NCBI GenBank assembly: GCA_017462015.1
Contig: JAFTRX010000040.1
Span: 1 to 37,208 of the forward strand
Source of the DNA: Lentisphaeria bacterium
Lineage (GTDB): Bacteria; Verrucomicrobiota; Lentisphaeria; Victivallales; Victivallaceae
Direction: 5' to 3'
Length of the DNA: 37,208 nt
The notes under the pieces were generated by a model. It was given only the letters and a program-made list of their open reading frames with translations, was not told where the DNA came from and searched no databases. Below, piece by piece: positions 7,762-15,178 of the stretch. The position numbers were made by a program, and so were the translations under genes. The stretch's first letter is position 1. Each line of letters starts with the position of its first letter.

Positions 7762-9477
7762 TTAATTTCCTTGAGTTTTGGGCTGGGCGGAGGAGGAGTT
7801 CTGTCCGCGTCTTTTCTGCAGCCACAGTTGTAAGATACTGAAGAGATTGCTGACGGTCCAATAAAGAGTCAAACCAGACGGCAAATCATAGAGGAACAAC
7901 AACATGATGACCGGCATGAATGCCATCATCTTTTTCTGCGCCGGATCCATGCTCATAGGAGTCATGCGCTGCTGAATGACCATCAGCACTGTCATCGCCA
8001 GCACCAGCGGATTGACCGGAATTGCACTGATGTTCAACAGCGGCAGCGTAAAGCCGAGGGGAATACTGAAAATCGTATCCGCCGCCGCGAGATTTTTGCA
8101 CCACAGGAAGGAGACGTGACGCAAGTCAATAGCGTTATCCAACATGGCATAGAGGGCAAAGAAAATCGGAATCTGAAGCAGAACCGGCAGGCATCCGGCA
8201 AAGGGATTGACACCTTCGGCACGGTAAAGTTCCGCCATCTTCTGATTGAGAAGCTGAGGATTATCTTTATATTTTTCCCGCAGTTCTTTGAACTTGGGCT
8301 GAACGCTCTGCATTTTTTTCATCGACTCGTTGCCGCGCGCCGTGATCGGATAGAAGACGGCACGCACCAGAATGGTCAACAGGATAATGCTGACACCCCA
8401 GCTGTTGCACAAGCTGTGGAAGAAGGTCAACACCCACAGCAAAAAGCGTGCGAGATAGTTCAACGGGCCCCATGCCAGATGCATGACCCCGGGAGCGCCG
8501 CCGGCAAAATCGCCGAGAGCGTCGATTTCTTTGGGACCATCATAGGTGGAAAATTCCATCGTTGCCGCTTTTCCGGGAGCGATCTTCACCGGCGGCAGAA
8601 CCGCACCGACACCGATGATCGGTTCATCTTTTCCATCCTGCGGATTCTTGATAAAACGGCGATGCTGCCAGATGATAAAACCGCCTTTCTGCACATCGTC
8701 GCGTTTGAACACAGTACAGAAATACTTATTGCTCACAGCCGCCCAATGCACTTCCGGCGGACGGACGAAGAAGAAGTCTTCATCATCTTCGCTGCTGGCG
8801 ATATCATCATTTTCGCCATAGGTGGTACGATAGTCGATGCGATGGGAGATCGCGCGTTTTTTATCTCCGGAAACCAGATGCCACGGCGCACTCTCTGCAC
8901 CGTAAACGATCATGTCCGTCAGCACGATTTCTTTATCCGCTCCGGGAGCAGTAAAGCTGTAATCGCAGTCAACGACATAGCCTTTGGCTTTGAGAGAGAA
9001 CTTCTGAGCGACAACGATTTCGCCCTGCGGAGTCAATATTTTACGGGTGATAGTGCAGCTTGCAGCATCGTTTCTGACTACGATCGGCTCGCCGATGAGC
9101 TGCCAATTTTTTCCGATAAGCTGGAAAGCGCCACGGGTATTCTGGTATTTGGTGACGAGTTTTTCACCATTTTTTGCAGTATTGTGTTTAAGATAGGTAA
9201 CTTTGAGAACTGCGGCAAGATCAGGAGAGATATCCAAAGCGAGGTTCTCATTGGAAATACTTATCGTGGGAACAGGTGTTTCCGGCGCTTTTACCGGTGC
9301 TTTTTCAGGAGCTTTTTCCGGCGTTTTGACCGGTGCTTCTTCAGGAGCTTTAACGACTTCTGTCTGAGTGGATCCCGGTGCTTTTTCGTCACTGAACAAC
9401 TTGGCGGCAAACGGCCATGCCAACAGCACAACCACACATACGATTAAAGCAATGATTGTTTCTTTGTCAAATTTCAT
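7762..9477 (-). CDS. yidC: Membrane protein insertase YidC
   Basis: Inner-membrane insertase that places proteins in the membrane with or without SecYEG. Of 571 residues, 7-24 form the N-terminal membrane segment, followed by a repetitive linker rich in Pro, Ala, Glu and Lys (about 40-72). A large periplasmic beta-sandwich (about 75-320) marks the Gram-negative type. The conserved 60KD_IMP core runs from about 340, with membrane segments near 345-380, 425-450, 485-505 and 515-550. Arg372 in ILLTILVRAVFYP is the conserved hydrophilic-groove arginine. The start is taken at the ATG at 9477, which has GAGGAA upstream; an in-frame extension to 9561 lacks support and would put a basic stretch in front of the membrane anchor. 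Confidence 0.96.
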   Translation of the reverse strand: MKFDKETIIALIVCVVVLLAWPFAAKLFSDEKAPGSTQTEVVKAPEEAPVKTPEKAPEKAPVKAPETPVPTISISNENLALDISPDLAAVLKVTYLKHNTAKNGEKLVTKYQNTRGAFQLIGKNWQLIGEPIVVRNDAASCTITRKILTPQGEIVVAQKFSLKAKGYVVDCDYSFTAPGADKEIVLTDMIVYGAESAPWHLVSGDKKRAISHRIDYRTTYGENDDIASSEDDEDFFFVRPPEVHWAAVSNKYFCTVFKRDDVQKGGFIIWQHRRFIKNPQDGKDEPIIGVGAVLPPVKIAPGKAATMEFSTYDGPKEIDALGDFAGGAPGVMHLAWGPLNYLARFLLWVLTFFHSLCNSWGVSIILLTILVRAVFYPITARGNESMKKMQSVQPKFKELREKYKDNPQLLNQKMAELYRAEGVNPFAGCLPVLLQIPIFFALYAMLDNAIDLRHVSFLWCKNLAAADTIFSIPLGFTLPLLNISAIPVNPLVLAMTVLMVIQQRMTPMSMDPAQKKMMAFMPVIMLLFLYDLPSGLTLYWTVSNLFSILQLWLQKRRGQNSSSAQPKTQGN

Positions 9478-9487
9478 ATTTCCTCGT

Positions 9488-9730
9488 TTACTTAGGAAGA
9501 GCTTCTTTCGAGGAAATTTTTTCTGCCTTAAGTGGAACCGGATCATATCCGCCGCGGGCAAAGGGTTGACACCGCAACAACCGCCACAAGGTCAAAAAAC
9601 TCCCAATCCAGAAACCACGTTTTCTTAAGGCTTCTATTGCATAATTGGAACACGACGGAGTAAAACGGCAACAACGCGGCAACCACGGGGAGATCAAAAT
9701 CTGATACCCGCGAACAATGCCTATCAGCAT
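9488..9730 (-). CDS. yidD: Membrane protein insertion efficiency factor YidD
   Basis: Small YidD protein of 80 residues that assists YidC-dependent insertion at the inner face of the membrane. The family core is unmistakable: [19 protein letters not shown], then [13 protein letters not shown] and [13 protein letters not shown]. The ATG at 9730 overlaps the end of rnpA by seven bases, the usual translational coupling. A TTG four codons upstream is also possible and would give an N-terminus closer to that of E. coli. The in-frame opening extends far upstream but overlaps rnpA entirely. Confidence 0.93.
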   Translation of the reverse strand: MLIGIVRGYQILISPWLPRCCRFTPSCSNYAIEALRKRGFWIGSFLTLWRLLRCQPFARGGYDPVPLKAEKISSKEALPK

Positions 9731-10134
9731 CCTCGCGGGCAAGCTGCAACGCTCTCCGGCAAGACTCCGCTTTGCGCCAGAAGTCCGGCAACCTCCTGCG
9801 TAGTCTGAACCCGGTCGTATTTCATCATCCTTTTGCGGGGGATAAGCAGAACACGACACACAGCCAAATCCGGTTTCAGCATCCGGAAACTCTCCCAGAG
9901 CAACCGGCGGGCCCGGTTTCTTGTCACCGATAACAGGCTGTATTTTTTGCTGCATATCACCCCGCACTCCAAACGCCCGGAAGGCGATGGGGCAACCACT
10001 GCCACAACCCCCGGAGACAGGTATTTTCTACCGTCTTTCCGGATTTGGTCAAACTGACTTTTCAGGTGTATTTTATCCTGCTTGCGCAAGCGCAAGCGAA
10101 CCGGATATTCACCCGAAGGCGGCAACGTGGTCAA
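9724..10134 (-). CDS. rnpA: Ribonuclease P protein component
   Basis: Protein subunit of RNase P, which assists the catalytic RNA in trimming tRNA 5' ends. The 136 residues include [23 protein letters not shown] near the start (shown in pieces: [20 protein letters not shown]) and the diagnostic RNR motif in [15 protein letters not shown]. No ATG is available in the right place. A TTG at 10134 has the SD AGGAGGG at 10142-10148, 7 bases before it; another TTG at 10140 is too close to that SD. So this gene most likely uses a TTG start, which should keep its level below that of rpmH. Confidence 0.92.
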   Translation of the reverse strand: MTTLPPSGEYPVRLRLRKQDKIHLKSQFDQIRKDGRKYLSPGVVAVVAPSPSGRLECGVICSKKYSLLSVTRNRARRLLWESFRMLKPDLAVCRVLLIPRKRMMKYDRVQTTQEVAGLLAQSGVLPESVAACPRGC

Positions 10135-10158
10135 GAGCAAACCCTCCTGAACAGTATG

Positions 10159-10293
10159 TCAGGCGGTAAGACGGGCGCGTCCCTTCTGGCGGCGGCGCTT
10201 GATGATGTTGCGGCCAGCGGCGGTAGCCATGCGGGCAAAAAATCCAAGCCGGCGTTTGCGGCGGCGATTCGAGGGCTGAAAGGTTCTCTTCAT
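10159..10293 (-). CDS. rpmH: Ribosomal protein bL34
   Basis: Large-subunit protein bL34, 44 residues. Translation of the minus strand gives [19 protein letters not shown] followed by [20 protein letters not shown] and ARLTA, the standard bL34 pattern. It heads the block rpmH-rnpA-yidD-yidC-jag; 24 bases separate it from the rnpA TTG start. The upstream region (10294 onwards) lacks the dnaA gene that precedes rpmH in many bacteria. Confidence 0.95.
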   Translation of the reverse strand: MKRTFQPSNRRRKRRLGFFARMATAAGRNIIKRRRQKGRARLTA

Positions 10294-10461
10294 TTTTCTG
10301 TTCGTCCTGTTTTTCTTTGTTTTATAACTTTAACTACCTGCAGACGCCCTGTCTGAAAGGTATTTTGCGACACTATATTCTGTCGATTTCTTAAAATATC
10401 ACCACTTTGTGTTTTTTTCAAGCTTATTTTTTAATAATATCAACTTTTTTCGCACTTATCT

Positions 10462-10501
10462 CACAGCTATCCCATAAAATCCACAGCTGTCTCATAAAAA
10501 A
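10462..10501. repeat. Two tandem 20-bp units upstream of rpmH
   Basis: Units 10462-10481 and 10482-10501 share 16 of 20 bases. They sit in AT-rich DNA next to the rpmH-rnpA-yidD-yidC-jag cluster, which is often near oriC; only near-matches to a DnaA box are seen. Confidence 0.6.
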
Positions 10502-10504
10502 ATA

Positions 10505-10575
10505 ACTGCGGCGGCGCCTCGCTGGCAATCGTGCGGGCAAATCGGCGCAAGATCGCCCGCAAGGAGCCGCCGGTT
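10505..10575 (+). repeat. GC-rich dispersed intergenic repeat
   Basis: The right part (CGCAAGA, then CGCCCGC and GAGCCGCCG, then GTTGT and a T run ending TTTAC) aligns with 1208-1248 with small gaps. It forms a stem between GCGGGC near 10537 and GCCCGC near 10554. Confidence 0.5.
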
Positions 10576-10787
10576 GTTTTTTACAAAAAAATGCGACAAT
10601 AAAAAACTGTTACCATGCGGCAAGACTTTTTTAGAAGTTTTCATTATGGAAAAACAGTGGTTTCAAGTTGAAATCTCACCGTTTTGGTGCTATATTTCAG
10701 GGTGTGTTATCTTAACCAACAGGAAAGGCAAAAAACGAACTGAAAAACACTTGAACTGAAAAATTATATATAGCATAAAAAAGGCTG

Positions 10788-10921
10788 CCTCTGCAAATTC
10801 TACCACCTTGTAATAGCCTTAATCCCAATAAAGTGCAATTTTTGTGCCGTGTATGTTTACGCATATACGGTGCATTTCTGCTTTGTATTTTATTGGGACG
10901 CTGTGGTAGGCGTTGCAGAGG
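10788..10921 (+). ncRNA. Nested long hairpin, candidate leader RNA
   Basis: Four pairs of complementary arms nest inside one another. CCTCTGCAA (10788-10796) pairs with 10913-10921. CTACCAC (10800-10806) pairs with 10903-10909. The 16-base arm 10823-10838 pairs with 10883-10898, including two G-U pairs. CCGTGTATG (10847-10855) pairs with 10862-10870 around a six-base loop. The outermost 3' strand overlaps the 5' arm of the terminator at 10917-10950. I recognise no known riboswitch or small-RNA family, so the function is open. Confidence 0.45.
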
Positions 10922-10950
10922 TGTACAAACAGGGATGCACCTCTTTTTTT
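10917..10950 (+). terminator. Intrinsic terminator upstream of the nuclease gene
   Basis: Stem AGAGGTG (10917-10923) with CACCTCT (10938-10944) and a T run through 10950. It lies 36 bases before the GTG start of the nuclease gene and shares five bases with the outer stem of the preceding hairpin, so the two pairings exclude each other. Confidence 0.65.
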
Positions 10951-10986
10951 GTGGTGTTTCCCATAACTCCAAAGGGAACCGCCACA

Positions 10987-11460
10987 GTGAAACACCTCTT
11001 TTTACTCTCTCTGCTTTTGCTCTCTCTTTCTCTTTTTTCCGCTGAAATCAAAGGCACGGTTGTTGCTGTTACTGACGGTGATACCATTACCGTTTCAGAT
11101 GAAATGGACAAAGGCAATTTCAAAATCCGCCTTGATAAAATTGATGCTCCCGAAAAAAAACAAGCATTCGGCAACAAAGCCAAACAGTTTTTATCCTCTT
11201 TGATTTCCGGCAAACAAGTTTCAATCAGATACAAAGCTGTTGACCGTTGCGGCAGAATACTTGGGGTTGTTTACTGTGACGGAATTGAAATCAATCTTGT
11301 AATGGTGCAAACCGGCTATGCGTGGCATTACAGCTACTATGACCAAACCCCTGCATACATTCAAGCCGAAAAACAAGCAAGGGCAGATAAAAAAGGCTTA
11401 TGGGCAGACACACCCCCTATAAATCCTTATGAATTCAGAAAAATGAAGAAAAAACGCTGA
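10987..11460 (+). CDS. Secreted thermonuclease (SNase family)
   Basis: Staphylococcal-nuclease-like enzyme of 157 residues, expected to cut DNA and RNA outside the cytoplasm with calcium. Residues 1-19 form a signal peptide (VKHLFLLSLLLLSLSLFSA). The OB-fold core begins EIKGTVVAVTDGDTI. The three catalytic residues correspond to Arg48 (IRLDKIDAPE), Glu56 and Arg90 (DRCGRILG), all present. The start is the GTG at 10987, with AAGGGA 10-11 bases upstream; an in-frame opening reaching back to 10849 runs through the hairpin and terminator and is not used. Codon use is AT-rich (many AAA, TTT) compared with its neighbours, and an HNH fragment follows, so horizontal acquisition is likely. Confidence 0.9.
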   Translation: MKHLFLLSLLLLSLSLFSAEIKGTVVAVTDGDTITVSDEMDKGNFKIRLDKIDAPEKKQAFGNKAKQFLSSLISGKQVSIRYKAVDRCGRILGVVYCDGIEINLVMVQTGYAWHYSYYDQTPAYIQAEKQARADKKGLWADTPPINPYEFRKMKKKR

Positions 11461-11540
11461 AACATGCAGAGCAAATGGAAGCTGACCACATTACACCATG
11501 GAGCAAAGGCGGTAAAACAACGCCATCAAAGCCCGCATAA
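11433..11540 (+). pseudogene. Remnant of an HNH endonuclease
   Basis: In the frame -1 to the nuclease gene, the stretch from 11433 to the TAA at 11538 reads KTLKHAEQMEADHITPWSKG followed by GKTTPSKPA. The core EADHITPWSKGGKT is the first part of the HNH motif found in McrA-like endonucleases; the following Asn-rich and Cys-containing parts are missing. No start codon with an SD is visible. The piece is best read as the surviving 5' or middle part of a gene truncated by a deletion or integration event whose downstream edge is near 11540. Confidence 0.6.
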
Positions 11541-11855
11541 ATATGCTGCTATTCCATAAATTCCCCAAAAATTGAGAAACATCGCCGGAACAATGAACAT
11601 CCGCAGCAAATCTTTTCCCAGCGGCAAACCTTTTTTACCGTCGCGCCGGTAGACCACGATGTTGACGACACACACCACGACCGCCACTGCTATCGACAAA
11701 TAGAATATTTCAAAACTCAATTCCAATGGAATCAACGCTGTAATCAGCGCGAACTCCCACAAATCCACCCAGCGCGGCTTATACACCAACATCGCCAAAT
11801 ACAGCGGAGCCAGAATAAAGACCAGAAAACAGACACCTAAAGCCACCAATTCCAT
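11526..11855 (-). CDS. Small integral membrane protein, unknown
   Basis: Hypothetical protein of 109 residues with three or four likely membrane segments: MELVALGVCFLVFILAPLYL, the stretch ALITALIPLELSFEIFYLSI, AVAVVVCVVNIVVY, and a C-terminal hydrophobic stretch ending AAYLCGL. A basic loop (RRDGKKG) lies between the last two. No family recognised. The ATG at 11855 overlaps the stop of the preceding gene (TGATG), so translation is coupled. An in-frame opening to 11939 exists but runs inside the upstream gene. It is the last gene of the run that begins with mreB, and its end abuts the HNH remnant on the other strand. Confidence 0.7.
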   Translation of the reverse strand: MELVALGVCFLVFILAPLYLAMLVYKPRWVDLWEFALITALIPLELSFEIFYLSIAVAVVVCVVNIVVYRRDGKKGLPLGKDLLRMFIVPAMFLNFWGIYGIAAYLCGL

Positions 11856-12901
11856 CACCGTTCCTCCAGTCGTTTCTTCCGTTGATACCACCACGTCCAC
11901 GCCGCAAGAGCCATCACCGCCACACCCCACGCGCACCACATCTTATACGGGTTTTCGATAAATGACGGCAATCCATCCACCCGGCATCCTTCCGGCACCG
12001 CCACCGGGAGAGAATATTTCACCCCCGGAATATCCTGCACCCAAAGCCGCTTTATTTTCAACTGCGGCAAAGCCTCCCAGTCGTACACATTGTCAACAGT
12101 CCACAGCGCCAACTCCCGAAGTTTCGGACACTGCGCTTTCACATTGGCAAGCGAAACTTCTCCGCCGTAATAGATCAGCAGTTCCTCCAACTCCGGCAAC
12201 GGCGGCAACTCCACCATCTTTTTTTCCCAATAAAGCATGGTAAGCTCTTTCAGTTTCGGCAAGCGGACAGCATTGCTCTCCCATGATTCATGCGTGACCA
12301 GATGCTCCAAATGCGACAGATCCAATTCCGGCAAAAGGTGAGAGGTTTTCTTCGGCAGCCGCAGGTATTTCAATTTGCAATCCGGATGCAGCAATATTTG
12401 CAATCCGTCATCACAACTGTGAAAGGTCAGATATTCAAGTTTCGGCATCCCGCGCAGATCCAGAACTTTTCCTTTGATGTGATATATCACCAACTTCCGG
12501 AGTTCCGGCAATTTTGCCTGTGCCAGTTCGGCGGCATCGACATAAACTGAATCCGCTTTCAATACTTTCAACTCCGGCTGCACCAGCGTGTTCCATCCTC
12601 CAACTGTTCCGCCGTTGAGTTTCAGTTCGGTCAACTTGTATTTGCCCAATTTTGCCAGTTGAAACGTAAATCCGTCATTCCATCCGTCAATCGAAATTCT
12701 GGTAAAATCCCGTTCCGGCAGCTCCACATCTCCGCTCCCCGGAAGATAAAGTTCCAGCGAACGACACTCCGGCTTCTTCCGGAACTCCTCCTTTGCCTGC
12801 TCCTGCCAGTTGGAGTTCCGGCAATCGATCCAGATCGACGGCTCAACCGCAGACAAAGCAGAGAGCGCAAAAATCACGATGAACAACACCCATTTTTTCA
12901 T
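11855..12901 (-). CDS. Type I membrane protein with leucine-rich-like repeats
   Basis: Predicted exported protein of 348 residues. Signal peptide at about 1-18 (MKKWVLFIVIFALSALSA); the body carries irregular leucine-rich-like repeats of about 22 residues. Examples are LTELKLNGG, LPELRKLVIYHIKGKVLDLR, MPKLEYLTFHSCDDG, CKLKYLRLPKK, LSHLEHLVTHES, LPKLKELTMLYW and LPELEELLIYYGG. A single membrane segment near the end (MWCAWGVAVMALAAWTWW) is followed by a basic tail RKKRLEER. The topology is therefore outside-facing repeats with a short cytoplasmic end, suited to protein-protein contact. An AGAGGTG SD is close to the ATG. It lies 28 bases after the Sel1 gene and is coupled to the next gene. Confidence 0.8.
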   Translation of the reverse strand: MKKWVLFIVIFALSALSAVEPSIWIDCRNSNWQEQAKEEFRKKPECRSLELYLPGSGDVELPERDFTRISIDGWNDGFTFQLAKLGKYKLTELKLNGGTVGGWNTLVQPELKVLKADSVYVDAAELAQAKLPELRKLVIYHIKGKVLDLRGMPKLEYLTFHSCDDGLQILLHPDCKLKYLRLPKKTSHLLPELDLSHLEHLVTHESWESNAVRLPKLKELTMLYWEKKMVELPPLPELEELLIYYGGEVSLANVKAQCPKLRELALWTVDNVYDWEALPQLKIKRLWVQDIPGVKYSLPVAVPEGCRVDGLPSFIENPYKMWCAWGVAVMALAAWTWWYQRKKRLEER

Positions 12902-12929
12902 CCTGCACCTCTTGCGCTGTACGCGAATA

Positions 12930-14405
12930 TCATCGCCGCTTTTTCTCTGCCAATGCCGGAGGATATTTCCGGTCGGCGGCGAACTTCAAATATTTTTCCG
13001 CTTCACTGCGGGATGCTTCAACTCCATTGCCGTCCCGGTACATCTCATATAAGGCATACGCCGCAAATGCCAGCTCATGGTCATACGCGCGCTTCAAATA
13101 TTTCACAGCTTTTTCCGGAGATCGGGCAACGCCCCAGCCGTGCAAATGCATGACTCCGTAAAGCCCAAGTGCTATCCCGCTGTCACATCCGGCGTGATTT
13201 TCTACCAACGCCCGTGCTGAAATCAGATTTTCCTTTGCCGCGTTCCGGTCTATCCGGATTCCTTCTCCGAAATAAGAACAATACCCCAAAAGCATTTGAG
13301 AAAACATCACGCCGTTTTCAGCTTGAGGACGGAGTTTTTTCATCGCCTGTTGAAAATATTTTTCTGCCCCTTCGGGGTCAACCGGACAACCGACACCATT
13401 TTGAAGCATCTGCCCCAATGCCAGCAAATCCTGAATATCAGCACGTTCAGCTTTAAATTTTACCATCACCTCTTTGAACAACCGTTCCGCATACGCCTTA
13501 TCACGTTCAACTTCGATACCACGGTCGTAAAGACATATCAACTTCAGTTTTGCCGCCAACTTTTCATTGGCGAACAACTTCAGCATCTTCACCGCTTCGG
13601 GGACGTTGCGCACTTCTGCCGCGCCGTTCAGCAATTCCAGCGCATACGCATAACCGGCATCAGCAACCCCCGCGTCAGCCGCCTTTTTCCACAGCTTCAA
13701 ACACTCTTTCATATCGTAAGGCTCCAGCAAGCCGAAACGGAACATCATCCCCAACTGATAATAACATCCCGGCGCACCTGCTTCCGCATACCTCCGGGCG
13801 GTGTCCCGGAACTTCCGGAACCAGTGTTCCGCCGCCTTCCGGTCGACCGGCATGAACTGACCGTAAAAGTGACAGCTTGCCAACATCCACTGCGATATGA
13901 TATCTCCACGTTCCGCACCTTTCTGCAAATTTTCAAGTGCCAGCGGAATGTTGATCGCGGTCCCCTTTCCCAGGATATAACACCATGCCAAGCCGCCGTA
14001 GCCGTCAGGCAACCGGTGATACGCCACTTTCTGATAACATTTGAAACCGGCAGCAGGATCGTAAATCCCCCCCTTACCGCTCATATAGAACCAGCCGAGG
14101 AGCATATTCGCCTGCGTAACTTTTTCAGCGGACTTTTTTGCCCAGAAAAACGCCTGAGCATAATCCCGTTTCCCGGCGACATCACTGCACAATATCTTCG
14201 CCAGTGAAAACTGCGCCCAGCCGTGTCCGGCTTTTGCCGCCATAGTGAAAAGTTTCACCGCTTTGGCAACATCTTTTTTAACGCCGTTCTTTCCCCAAAA
14301 ATAGTTGTACCCGTTTTCGTAGAACAACTCTGCACGCGATTTTGCCGCTCCCCAAACAGCAAAGTTGACACACACTGCCAACAGAATAAGAGCAACACTT
14401 TTCAT
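12930..14405 (-). CDS. Exported Sel1-repeat protein
   Basis: Protein of 491 residues with an N-terminal signal (MKSVALILLAVCVNFAVWG) and about ten Sel1-like repeats, a TPR relative of about 36 residues. Clear units include AVKLFTMAAKAGHGWAQFSL, AFFWAKKSAEKVTQANMLLG, ALENLQKGAERGDIISQWML, CLKLWKKAADAGVADAGYAY and AVKYLKRAYDHELAFAAYAL. Such proteins scaffold protein complexes in the periplasm; the partner is unknown. The start is the ATG at 14405; an upstream GTG and TTG in frame are alternatives, and the SD is weak. It lies 10 bases after the SGNH hydrolase, consistent with coupling. Confidence 0.85.
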   Translation of the reverse strand: MKSVALILLAVCVNFAVWGAAKSRAELFYENGYNYFWGKNGVKKDVAKAVKLFTMAAKAGHGWAQFSLAKILCSDVAGKRDYAQAFFWAKKSAEKVTQANMLLGWFYMSGKGGIYDPAAGFKCYQKVAYHRLPDGYGGLAWCYILGKGTAINIPLALENLQKGAERGDIISQWMLASCHFYGQFMPVDRKAAEHWFRKFRDTARRYAEAGAPGCYYQLGMMFRFGLLEPYDMKECLKLWKKAADAGVADAGYAYALELLNGAAEVRNVPEAVKMLKLFANEKLAAKLKLICLYDRGIEVERDKAYAERLFKEVMVKFKAERADIQDLLALGQMLQNGVGCPVDPEGAEKYFQQAMKKLRPQAENGVMFSQMLLGYCSYFGEGIRIDRNAAKENLISARALVENHAGCDSGIALGLYGVMHLHGWGVARSPEKAVKYLKRAYDHELAFAAYALYEMYRDGNGVEASRSEAEKYLKFAADRKYPPALAEKKRR

Positions 14406-14415
14406 AATCACCAAC

Positions 14416-15111
14416 TCACCCGAGAAGTTTGGTCAGCAGCGCCTGCATCGGCATAAGTTTTTCCCGCCACGGAATCGTTTCAAAATCGACATCGAAGAAA
14501 CGCGCCGCATGAAGTCCGATCAGGATATTGCCGTTTTCATTGGTATGCATCGGGTCGCGCATCAAATTGAAAATCCGGTAGTTGCGATCAATTTTATCAA
14601 AGAGCGCATACTGGTCGATGAGATGTTCTCCATCTTCGATCGCCATCTGCCGTACCGCCTTCATGTACCGGACAAACATCGCCGCCCGCTGCGGAACCAT
14701 CAAATCGGTTATCATCGTGTAGTAGGTTTGAAAAATCACAACAGCGCCCAATTCCCGGAGCCGCCGCGCGATTTCCCGCAGATTACTGACAAATTCATCT
14801 TCCGGCACAAATTTCGACGGGATGATGTTGCAATCGTTGCCGCCCAGAGTGATGATCACGATATCCGGCTGATAAAACGCCACGTCACGCTCAAAACGCG
14901 CCAGCGCCTCCCGGGTATTGTTGCCGCTGACCCCGGCATTTATCATCTGGAACTTTCTGCCGAAACGGGCGCGCAAACCGATTTCCAACACATCCGTCCA
15001 ATGAATTACCGGCATGTGCCGCTCGGTATTGGATGCACCCAATGCTACAATTCTCACATGATCCTGCCGCTCAAAACGTTCCAAAACATCACTGAAAGCC
15101 ATTTTTTCCAT
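14416..15111 (-). CDS. SGNH/GDSL-type hydrolase
   Basis: Predicted esterase or acyl hydrolase of 231 residues. Block I reads VALGASNTE, with the nucleophile Ser27 in GAS rather than GDS. Block II gives NAGVSGNNT (Gly), block III GGNDCN (Asn), and block V DPMHTNENG supplies Asp and His, so the catalytic set is complete. There is no signal peptide, so the enzyme is probably cytoplasmic; a carbohydrate esterase or lysophospholipase role is possible but not shown. The SD GGAGG is 7 bases before the ATG. It begins a three- or four-gene unit with the Sel1, leucine-rich-like and small membrane proteins; a terminator (15131-15165) separates it from the upstream DUF2156 gene. Confidence 0.9.
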   Translation of the reverse strand: MEKMAFSDVLERFERQDHVRIVALGASNTERHMPVIHWTDVLEIGLRARFGRKFQMINAGVSGNNTREALARFERDVAFYQPDIVIITLGGNDCNIIPSKFVPEDEFVSNLREIARRLRELGAVVIFQTYYTMITDLMVPQRAAMFVRYMKAVRQMAIEDGEHLIDQYALFDKIDRNYRIFNLMRDPMHTNENGNILIGLHAARFFDVDFETIPWREKLMPMQALLTKLLG

Positions 15112-15130
15112 TTGTTCGCCTCCGATTTTG

Positions 15131-15165
15131 AAAAAAAAGCGGCAGATGCTTTTTTCATCTGCCGC
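15131..15165 (-). terminator. Intrinsic terminator after the DUF2156 gene
   Basis: Perfect 10-bp stem (arms 15139-15148 and 15156-15165, seven-base loop) followed on the minus strand by eight T (15131-15138). It ends the mreB-DUF2156 unit, 14 bases after the stop. Confidence 0.92.
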
Positions 15166-15178
15166 AGAAAGTTACGCT

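Larger units (their letters stand above)
10294..10787. other. Intergenic, AT-rich with tandem 20-mers and a GC-rich repeat
   Basis: About 490 bases without a convincing gene. 10371-10500 is strongly AT-rich. 10462-10481 and 10482-10501 are two tandem copies of a 20-base unit (CACAGCT-TC-CATAAAA shared, 16 of 20 identical). The junction contains AAATCCACA, two mismatches from the DnaA box TTATCCACA. 10505-10575 is a GC-rich dispersed repeat related to 1208-1248, containing a GCGGGC/GCCCGC stem. The rpmH promoter must lie at the left end. Confidence 0.5.

Noticed and set aside
10788-10921. Integron attC site
   Set aside because: The ends do not carry the RYYYAAC and GTTRRRY core sites and no integrase is near.
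10849-10986. N-terminal extension of the thermonuclease
   Set aside because: It would run through the hairpin and terminator and push the signal peptide inside the protein.
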